Assembly: GCA_002329445.1 (NCBI GenBank)
Contig: DCTU01000154.1
Span: 1-7,340, forward strand
DNA length: 7,340 bases
Source of the DNA: a bacterium UBP9_UBA1432
Lineage (GTDB): Bacteria > Vulcanimicrobiota > Xenobia > Xenobiales > Xenobiaceae
Direction of reading: 5' to 3'
Numbering within the stretch: the first letter of the stretch is position 1; every line of letters begins with the position of its first letter. Shown here one piece after another: positions 1-5,629 of this stretch. Position numbers and translations under genes: made by a program. Under the pieces are notes generated by a model, which was not told the origin of the DNA, did not search any database, and saw only the letters and a program-made list of their open reading frames with translations.

Positions 1-3000
1 TCCCCCATCCGCAGGCGGACCTCCAGGGCGTAGGCGGCGATGGCCCGGCGGCACTGCGGGCTGTATTCGGCGGGGATGTGCTTCTCGACGGTCCGCAGGT
101 AGGACTTGGAGCGGTCCAGCATGTCCTGGGGGACTTCGAAGCCCTTCTCCTTGGCCCGGACCAGGGCGTGGGCGGCGTGGACGCTGACGTAGGGGAAGTC
201 GCGGTCGGATCGACGCCAGAAGCCGAAGCCCCCGTCGGGACGCTGCAGGTTGCGCAGGTGCTCGATGTCCCGGGCCACCGCGGCCACCATCTCCTTGGCC
301 GAGGGCAGGCCCTCGGCCTGGAAGGCCGCCAAAACGTCCTTCAAGGCAGCCACGGCCAGGACTCGGGACGAGACCTGCTCGGCACATTCGAAGGGGTAGG
401 CGACCAGGTAGAGGACCGCGTCGGTCAGCTCCTGCAGGGCCGTCGAGGTCGTGGTGATCTCCAGGCCTCCGAACTGGGGCCAGACGTCGCCCGGAGTCGA
501 GACCGGCTGGATCATGGCCCCCTCGTCGATCTGGCCGTAGGTGGCGAAGGCCTCGGTGGTGGCCGGAGTCCAGACCGGCAGGCCCACCTCCGCGGCGTCG
601 GCGAAGGCTCCGGAGGCCACCCCCACCTGGAAGGCCGCCTGGCCCGCCTGCTCGGCGGCGGCGGGGAAGCGGACCTCCACCCGGTCCCTGGCCGGCACCG
701 TGAGCTTGCGCCCGGCCCCGTCGGTGAGCTTCAGGTTGCGGGTGCGCAGCGCCACCTGGACGTCCAGCGGTCGGTCGGTCTGGTTCTGAACCACCACGGG
801 CAGTTCCAGGCGATCCCCGAAGTTCAGGAAGCGGGGGGCGGAAGGGCGCACCATCAGGGGCAGGCGGGCCACAACCGTGGACTCGCCCTTTCCGAAGTGC
901 TTCTCGCCGGCCACCGCCACGGCGGTGATCCGGTAACGGGTGAGGTTGTCGGGCACCTTCAGGGTGACCTGGGCCCGGCCGTTCCGGTCGGTCGGCAGGG
1001 CCGCCTTGAACAGGGCCAGGGGGTTGAAGTCGGTGCGCATGCGGATGGCCGGCCCGGGTTCGGCGCCGCCTCCACCGCCGAAGTTGGCGGCCTCGGGCAT
1101 GGCCTCGGCCATCATCATCATCGAGGGGCTCGGGGGAGGAAGGCTCATGCCGTCTTCCATGTCCAGGCCCGCGGACTTGGCGCGGACCCCGCCGCGGGGG
1201 CGCCCCGCCTCTGCGGTCAAATCGGCGCCGGAGGCCAGTTGGACGAACTCGCGCAGATGGAAGTCCTCCATCTCGGGGCTGCGGCTGGCGTAGAAGGCCT
1301 CCAGGGGGTCGGTCACCTCGTAGCCGGTCAGGGCCAGGACGGCCTCGTCGGCCACCACCACCGCCACTTCTCCTCCGGGAACCGGTCGGCCGGCGCTGTC
1401 GCGCAACTCGATCTCCAGGGTTGTCGTGCCGCCGGGTTCCAGCCCCTTGTCCCGAGGCGTGGCCGACAGCTTCAGCGAGCGCTGCAGCGGGGGCACCGAG
1501 AGGTCCAGGCTGCCGCTGGCATAGGCCGGGCGCAACGGCAGGCTCTTGTCCGGCGCGCCGCTGGCGTCGGTGCGGGGTGCGGCTCCGACCAGGTCCACCT
1601 GGACGTGCACGTTGGGGATGTAGGACTCCTGGATGGGGATCCGCAGGGTGTGGGTCCCCTTCTCGACGCGGAAGCGCTGCGAGAGGACCCGGCCGGAGCG
1701 GCGCAGGGTCAGGACGCCCTCCGCCGGAGAGAAGGGAGCCTGCACCAGGATCTCGGCGGTCTGGCCAGGGAGGTATTCCTTGCGATCCGGCACCAGTGGC
1801 ACCTTCTCCTGCTCGACCCCGCGACCACGAGGCACGACGCCTCCGGCCACCCAGACGGTCATCCGGGTCTGGTTGGGGCGGCCCTTGGAATCCTGCGCCG
1901 TGGCCGTGATCTGCCAGGTCCCGCCCTGCTTGGGCTGGACCGTGATCGGGACGGGCTGGCTGGAACTCTGGAGGGTCTGCTCGTGGACGTCGAGCTCCAC
2001 CTCGCGCCACTCGCCGCCTCGGGTCTGGTAGTCCAGGCGCGCCGAGCGGATGTGGATCGGGCGTCCGGCCTGGGGCTTGCCGTCCAGGTCGCAGAGCACC
2101 GCCTCCAGGCGGATCGGCTGACCCGCCTCGACGAAGGTGCGCGGGGTCTTCAGCCCGACGTAGTGCTCGGAGGGGTGGACCAGCATCCGGGAGGTGACGG
2201 ACCAGGTCTGGCGGTTGACATCCTGGACCGAGGCCGCGGCCTCGACCGAGGTGGCTGTCGGTGGCTCCACACCCAGGAAATCGATGGCCAGCCGGTGCCG
2301 GCCCGAGGAGTCGGTGCGGCCCTCCAGGGTTCGGACCGTGGTGGCTGCGCGGTCCGGCGGGAAGAACCCGTAGTCCCACCACGGCTTCCAGGTCCCGAAG
2401 GTGAATTCGTCCCAGCCCGGCGGGCTGAAGTGGCCCGGGGTGGCCGTGACGGTCCAGTTGACTTCGGCGTCAGGCAGGCCTCCCCCGGCGTAGTAGGCGG
2501 CCGACACCGTGGCCGTGGCCGAGCCCCCGACCAGGTGGACTCCGTCCGAGACCTCGGCCTGGACCTCGAATTCCGGGCGGCGGAACTCTTCGACCCCGAA
2601 GGCGTGGGTCGTGCGCATCCCGGCCAGTCCGCCCGAGCCGCCAGTGGCCTCCAGGCGCACCATCGCCTGCCCCAGGTTCATGGTGTCGGGCAGGGTCAGA
2701 TGGAAGTCAAAGCCTCCCAGGGGAGTCAGGGTCGCCTGCCCCTGGGCAAGCTGGTTGCGCCGGGAGTCCAGAAGGGTCCAGCTCACCGTCCGGGCCGACT
2801 CGCCCACGCCCATCAGGTCTCCCTGGGGGCCGGCTCCGACGCGGCGGGCCCAGCCTTTCAGGTGGACGGTCTCGCCGGGCCGGTACAGGCCCCGGTCGTC
2901 GAAGACGAACCAGCGCAGCGAGTCCTGCTCGGCACGCCGGGTCCAGCCCCGGCCTCCGTGGACGGCCTGGGGCAGGAAGGCCACGTCGTCTCCCAGGCGG

Positions 3001-4916
3001 GCCAGCAGGATGTCGTTCAGCCCGCCCTGGTGGTTCAGTTCCAGGGTGGCCGTGCCGTCCGTCCCGGTGCGGCCCTTCGTGCCGGCTCCGGTGAGCTCGA
3101 ACTGCACCTCGCCCAGGGGGCGCCCGTCGACCAGTGAGCTGGCCCAGGCCACCAGGCTCTGGGAGTCGAGGAAGGCGTCGATGCCGATCCCGGTCACCTG
3201 GACCCAGGCGGCGACCGGATCGCTCCGGCGCTGGCCTTCGGGCAGGACCGTGGGCTCGACCAGGACCAGGACGTGTCCCTTGCCGTGGAGCAGGGCGGCC
3301 GAGAGGTCGATCCCCGTCTCGGCGTACTCGTCTGCGGGGGCCTTCACGGGGATCTGGCCGTCAAAAATCTTCTTCCCCGGAAGCTCGGGACGCGGGTCGC
3401 GCCAGGCCTCGCGGGCCCAGGCCACGTAGGCCGGCCAGTCCTGGGGGGTGACCTGGCGCAGTTGCACCTTCAGCGCGGGCTGGTTCACGGTGAAGACCGA
3501 GTAGGTGGGCTTGCCCTGGGGGTCGACCACCACCAGCGGGCCGCCGACCGAGTGCAGTGCGGGCCGGGCGGGGCCGACCTCGAACTTCAGGGGGACATCC
3601 TTCCCCAGGGTCTGACCGAAGACATCCCGGACCGACGAGCGCACCGTGACGGTGTAGGTGGTGCGGCCCTTGGAACGCCCCATCAGGATCAGCCGATCCC
3701 CGTGGAGGGCCGTCTTGAACCCGGGAAGCTCGGGGGTGACCTGCAGTTGCTGGTCCGGGTCGAAGGCCTCGGGATCCAGCGCGTTGCTGAACTCGATCTG
3801 CCAGGGGGACAGCGGCGGGCACTCTTCGCCCCAGCCGCAGCGATGGTCCACCACCCGCAGGGGGCCGTAGGTGTGGAAGCCGAAACTCTCGGTCGTCGTG
3901 GTCTTCAGCGGGCCCTCGGCCGAGGGCGTCCCGGGACCGAGCGTGACCTGGACGCTCGAGTCGCCGGGCAGGGGCTGGACCGTTCGTGCCACCAGGAACC
4001 GCCCGGGCTGCTGGCCGGCGATCAGTTCCTGGATGCCTGCGTCGCTGGTGATCTCGTTCTCGGTGGCCAGGCGGACGGCGTGCTCGGATTCACCCACGCG
4101 GACCTTCAGGGTGCTCAGCACGGCCTGGGGCTGGATGCGCTGGTCGAAGGCCAGGAAGAGCATGGGATGGAGGGGCTGGGACCCGCCTTGGGGGTGGCGC
4201 GAAGTCAGGCGCGGGGGCGGGGTGGTGAAGCTCCACGAGGCGGTCCGGGCCAGGGCCCCGCCCGTCTGGGACTTCGTCCCCGCCGGCACCTCGACGGTGA
4301 AGCGGGTGGCCATGGGCAGACGCTGCTCGGTGGGATCGAAGACCACCGTCCGGGTGCCGATCCAGCGCCAGGCTCCCTCAGGCTGTGGAGCCAGTTTGAC
4401 CGGCACGGTCCTGGAGGCCTCGGCCTGGGAGCTGACCGCGACCATCGGCTGCGAGAAGCTCACCGAGACCTGGGGAGCCAGGGGCACCTCGCCCTCGGGA
4501 GCGCGGCGCAGCACCGCCAAAGGACCTTCGGGGGCCGTCGGGGCCCCGGTCGGGGCCGCCTCGAGGGGGGGGAACGGTTGTTGGACCGTGGCCCCGGTAC
4601 GAGGGGCGGGCAGCGACCCCTCGCGCAGCGCGAAGTCCGCCGGCTTCCCGGCCTCTGCCTGGAACTCGGGCAGGCGCGCCAGCAGGGCTTGGACCTCGGC
4701 CGGGGTCATGGGGCTGGTGGCCGGAGTCGGCAGCCGGTCCGTGGGTCCGGCCTGGGCCTGGCCCTGCGAGAGTCGCATGTTCAGGCCGGGGGAGGGAGAG
4801 GCTTGGGGACGGTTCATGCCGGCGGGTTCCTCCGAAAAGGCGCCCTCATCCCGGGCGCATGCCCAGGCCAGCAGAACCGTGAGGAGCAGGAGCGCGACGA
4901 GTTTGAAGTTCTTCAT
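1..4916 (-). CDS. Alpha-2-macroglobulin family protein (bacterial, thioester-containing), C-terminus cut by the window edge
   Basis: Bacterial alpha-2-macroglobulins are envelope protease traps: cleavage of an exposed bait region triggers a shape change and a reactive thioester bonds covalently to the attacker. The frame is open for 1638 codons without a stop. Residues 1-19 look like a signal peptide (MKNFKLV, then a Leu-rich core), followed by Cys20 in a weak lipobox (LLAWAC). Residues 21 to about 135 are Pro/Ala/Gly-rich and probably a flexible tether. Macroglobulin-like repeats follow, with Cys360/Cys366 (CGWGEEC) and the family motif DRGLYRPGETV around Tyr678. DEAVLALTGY at 1190-1199 precedes a bait-like segment; PDNLT at 1322-1326 marks the alpha-2-macroglobulin domain. 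The thioester motif YPFECAEQ has Cys1511 and Gln1514, and DGGFGFW at 1561 lies in the alpha-helical thioester domain. Several hundred residues are probably missing off the left edge. The ATG at 4916 has a weak, close GGGAG (4920-4924). It lies 134 bp downstream of msrB on the same strand. In proteobacteria the partner gene is often pbpC; none is visible here. Confidence 0.96.
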   Translation of the reverse strand, partial: MKNFKLVALLLLTVLLAWACARDEGAFSEEPAGMNRPQASPSPGLNMRLSQGQAQAGPTDRLPTPATSPMTPAEVQALLARLPEFQAEAGKPADFALREGSLPAPRTGATVQQPFPPLEAAPTGAPTAPEGPLAVLRRAPEGEVPLAPQVSVSFSQPMVAVSSQAEASRTVPVKLAPQPEGAWRWIGTRTVVFDPTEQRLPMATRFTVEVPAGTKSQTGGALARTASWSFTTPPPRLTSRHPQGGSQPLHPMLFLAFDQRIQPQAVLSTLKVRVGESEHAVRLATENEITSDAGIQELIAGQQPGRFLVARTVQPLPGDSSVQVTLGPGTPSAEGPLKTTTTESFGFHTYGPLRVVDHRCGWGEECPPLSPWQIEFSNALDPEAFDPDQQLQVTPELPGFKTALHGDRLILMGRSKGRTTYTVTVRSSVRDVFGQTLGKDVPLKFEVGPARPALHSVGGPLVVVDPQGKPTYSVFTVNQPALKVQLRQVTPQDWPAYVAWAREAWRDPRPELPGKKIFDGQIPVKAPADEYAETGIDLSAALLHGKGHVLVLVEPTVLPEGQRRSDPVAAWVQVTGIGIDAFLDSQSLVAWASSLVDGRPLGEVQFELTGAGTKGRTGTDGTATLELNHQGGLNDILLARLGDDVAFLPQAVHGGRGWTRRAEQDSLRWFVFDDRGLYRPGETVHLKGWARRVGAGPQGDLMGVGESARTVSWTLLDSRRNQLAQGQATLTPLGGFDFHLTLPDTMNLGQAMVRLEATGGSGGLAGMRTTHAFGVEEFRRPEFEVQAEVSDGVHLVGGSATATVSAAYYAGGGLPDAEVNWTVTATPGHFSPPGWDEFTFGTWKPWWDYGFFPPDRAATTVRTLEGRTDSSGRHRLAIDFLGVEPPTATSVEAAASVQDVNRQTWSVTSRMLVHPSEHYVGLKTPRTFVEAGQPIRLEAVLCDLDGKPQAGRPIHIRSARLDYQTRGGEWREVELDVHEQTLQSSSQPVPITVQPKQGGTWQITATAQDSKGRPNQTRMTVWVAGGVVPRGRGVEQEKVPLVPDRKEYLPGQTAEILVQAPFSPAEGVLTLRRSGRVLSQRFRVEKGTHTLRIPIQESYIPNVHVQVDLVGAAPRTDASGAPDKSLPLRPAYASGSLDLSVPPLQRSLKLSATPRDKGLEPGGTTTLEIELRDSAGRPVPGGEVAVVVADEAVLALTGYEVTDPLEAFYASRSPEMEDFHLREFVQLASGADLTAEAGRPRGGVRAKSAGLDMEDGMSLPPPSPSMMMMAEAMPEAANFGGGGGAEPGPAIRMRTDFNPLALFKAALPTDRNGRAQVTLKVPDNLTRYRITAVAVAGEKHFGKGESTVVARLPLMVRPSAPRFLNFGDRLELPVVVQNQTDRPLDVQVALRTRNLKLTDGAGRKLTVPARDRVEVRFPAAAEQAGQAAFQVGVASGAFADAAEVGLPVWTPATTEAFATYGQIDEGAMIQPVSTPGDVWPQFGGLEITTTSTALQELTDAVLYLVAYPFECAEQVSSRVLAVAALKDVLAAFQAEGLPSAKEMVAAVARDIEHLRNLQRPDGGFGFWRRSDRDFPYVSVHAAHALVRAKEKGFEVPQDMLDRSKSYLRTVEKHIPAEYSPQCRRAIAAYALEVRLRMG
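375..386 (-). other. Thioester motif Cys-Ala-Glu-Gln of the macroglobulin
   Basis: Codons TGT-GCC-GAG-CAG encode Cys1511-Ala-Glu-Gln1514 within YPFECAEQ. In this family the Cys and Gln side chains form the internal thioester that bonds covalently to a trapped protease. Both reactive residues are present, so this is the trapping type rather than one of the bacterial macroglobulins that have lost the thioester. Confidence 0.95.
1041..1262 (-). other. Bait-like, Met/Gly/Pro-rich segment of the macroglobulin
   Basis: Residues about 1219-1292 lie between the DEAVLALTGY motif and the start of the alpha-2-macroglobulin domain, which is where the protease-sensitive bait region sits in this family. 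The segment is low in complexity: an Arg/Gly stretch (RPRGGVRAK, a likely trypsin-type cleavage area), Pro/Ser (LPPPSPS), four consecutive methionines (1266-1269) and five consecutive glycines (1280-1284). From Met1216 to Met1293 there are nine methionines in 78 residues. Position and composition support the bait assignment; which bonds are cleaved is not known. Confidence 0.7.
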
Positions 4917-4985
4917 GGTCTCCCGACTGTCGCCAACCGGCCCGGGGATCTTCTCCTCGAGACGGGCGCCAGGTGATCTCCGCAC

Positions 4986-5009
4986 CCCGCAAGGCACGGG
5001 CCTTGCGGG
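4986..5009 (-). terminator. Perfect 10-bp stem, 4-base loop downstream of msrB; possible terminator
   Basis: CCCGCAAGGC (4986-4995) and GCCTTGCGGG (5000-5009) are exact inverted repeats around a 4-base loop. The hairpin begins 41 bases after the msrB stop codon and ends 69 bases before the macroglobulin start. There is no T-run after it on the minus strand, so it is not a classical intrinsic terminator. It could be a U-less terminator of a GC-rich genome, an RNA-stabilising 3' hairpin, or a leader element of the macroglobulin mRNA. If it terminates, the macroglobulin needs its own promoter in 4917-4985. Confidence 0.5.
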
Positions 5010-5025
5010 AGAATTCGGAGGCCAC

Positions 5026-5045
5026 GCCGGGGAAACCTACCCGGC
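5026..5045 (-). repeat. Short inverted repeat just after the msrB stop
   Basis: GCCGGG (5026-5031) and CCCGGC (5040-5045) form a 6-bp perfect stem with an 8-base loop, starting a few bases past the msrB stop codon. On its own it could be chance in GC-rich DNA, but it lies between two stronger inverted repeats (5056-5075 and 4986-5009). Confidence 0.4.
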
Positions 5046-5050
5046 CGGGC

Positions 5051-5533
5051 CTAAGGGAGTTCCGGCCGGAACTCCAGCACGACCGAGTTGATGCAGTAGC
5101 GCAGGCCCGTGGGCGCCGGGCCGTCTTCGAAGAGGTGTCCCAGATGGCCGCCACAGCGGGCGCAGTGCACCTCGGTGCGCACCATCCCGTGGGAGGTGTC
5201 GATTCGGGTCCCGACGCTCTGGGGCGTCGCGGGCTGGAAGTAGCTGGGCCAGCCCGTCCCCGAGTCGAACTTCTCCGGCGAGCGGAACAAGAGGTTGCCG
5301 CAGCCCACGCAGTGGTAGGAGCCCTGGCCGTGATGGTCGTGGAAGGCGCCGCTGCAGGCAAGCTCGGTGCCCGCCCCGCGCAGGACGCGGTACTGCTCGG
5401 GGGAGAGCTTCTGGCGCCACTCGGTCTCGGTGCGTTGGACCGGGAAGATGGGCTCGGGCAGGTCCGAGCCGGGCAGGCAGGCGGCGCTCATGAGGCCCAG
5501 CCCTGCCAGAAGCTTCTTGAGTCGTGGTTGCAC
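5051..5533 (-). CDS. msrB: Peptide-methionine (R)-S-oxide reductase MsrB, probably exported
   Basis: MsrB reduces the R epimer of methionine sulfoxide in oxidised proteins back to methionine. The 160-residue protein has the full family pattern: zinc-binding pairs Cys75/Cys78 (CVGC) and Cys124/Cys127 (CARC), the FDSGTGWPS motif at 89-97, HLGHLFEDGP at 130-139 and catalytic Cys147 in RYCINS. The usual resolving Cys of SGCGWPS is Thr93 here; Cys60 (ELACSG) could serve instead. The N-terminus (MQPRLKK, then LLAGLGLMSAAC) looks like a signal peptide, with Cys19 as a possible but non-canonical lipidation site, suggesting a periplasmic or membrane-anchored enzyme. The start is GTG; an in-frame TGA lies just upstream and a GGAG sits 11 bases before it, so no earlier start exists. 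Starting at Met15 would remove the signal. It is divergent from ktrB and upstream of the macroglobulin on the same strand. Confidence 0.95.
   Translation of the reverse strand: MQPRLKKLLAGLGLMSAACLPGSDLPEPIFPVQRTETEWRQKLSPEQYRVLRGAGTELACSGAFHDHHGQGSYHCVGCGNLLFRSPEKFDSGTGWPSYFQPATPQSVGTRIDTSHGMVRTEVHCARCGGHLGHLFEDGPAPTGLRYCINSVVLEFRPELP
5056..5075. repeat. Perfect 20-bp palindrome in the last codons of msrB
   Basis: GGAGTTCC-GGCC-GGAACTCC reads identically on both strands. It covers the codons for Glu-Phe-Arg-Pro-Glu-Leu near the C-terminus of MsrB, five bases before the stop triplet ends the gene. As RNA it could fold into an 8-bp stem with a GGCC loop. It may be a protein-binding dyad, part of a 3' mRNA structure together with the two hairpins that follow, or coincidence. 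Confidence 0.6.
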
Positions 5534-5629
5534 GTCGGCTTGTTCTCCATCTCACCGGTGCAACCCGATTCGCCTCGGGAAGGTTCCCCGGCAGGAATCT
5601 TCCCGAACCGGGCGCATCCCTCGTCCCGG
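5534..5629. promoter_or_regulatory. Divergent intergenic region between msrB and ktrB
   Basis: These 96 bases separate the two divergently transcribed genes and should contain the promoters of both, unless one lies inside the opposite gene. No convincing -10/-35 pair is visible by eye on either strand. The msrB ribosome site (GGAG, 5545-5548 on the minus strand) lies here, whereas ktrB has no clear Shine-Dalgarno sequence before its ATG. The most structured part is the inverted repeat at 5575-5606. Confidence 0.55.
5575..5606. promoter_or_regulatory. Twin GGAA-N2-TTCC dyads, also one long imperfect inverted repeat; candidate operator
   Basis: GGGAAGGTTCCC (5577-5588) and GGAATCTTCC (5594-5603) are each inverted repeats with a GGAA-N2-TTCC core, their centres 16 bp apart. 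Together they also form a 12-bp inverted repeat (5575-5586 against 5595-5606, loop 5587-5594) with a single mismatch, which would be a G-U pair in the ktrB leader RNA. The repeat ends 23 bases before the ktrB ATG. This suits either a regulator binding two sites or a leader hairpin. No known regulator is assigned. Confidence 0.45.

Noticed and set aside
1110..1121. Plus-strand ATC repeat (four units)
   Set aside because: It is simply four ATG methionine codons of the macroglobulin read on the other strand, not an independent microsatellite feature.
78..3137. Plus-strand open frame of 1019 codons
   Set aside because: It is antisense to the macroglobulin gene, whose minus-strand frame shows family motifs throughout. 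Its composition (Gly/Arg/Gln/His-rich, no recognisable domain) is the usual mirror of GC-rich codon bias.
4565..4572. Run of eight G (C8 in the macroglobulin sense strand) as a possible phase-variable tract
   Set aside because: At this base composition about two such runs are expected by chance in a window this long, and the frame is intact. Another G8 lies at 6556-6563 inside the invariant ktrB gating loop, where phase variation is unlikely.
3273..4976. Plus-strand open frame of 567 codons
   Set aside because: Also antisense to the macroglobulin N-terminal half, with low-complexity Gly/Leu/Arg composition and no motif.
4973..5629. Upstream extension of the ktrB reading frame
   Set aside because: The frame stays open back to 4973 but would run antisense through all of msrB. 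The family-length KtrB begins at 5630.
5534..5629. c-di-AMP (ydaO-type) riboswitch before ktrAB
   Set aside because: Such riboswitches can precede potassium transporter genes, but 96 bases is too short for one and no matching conserved core was seen.
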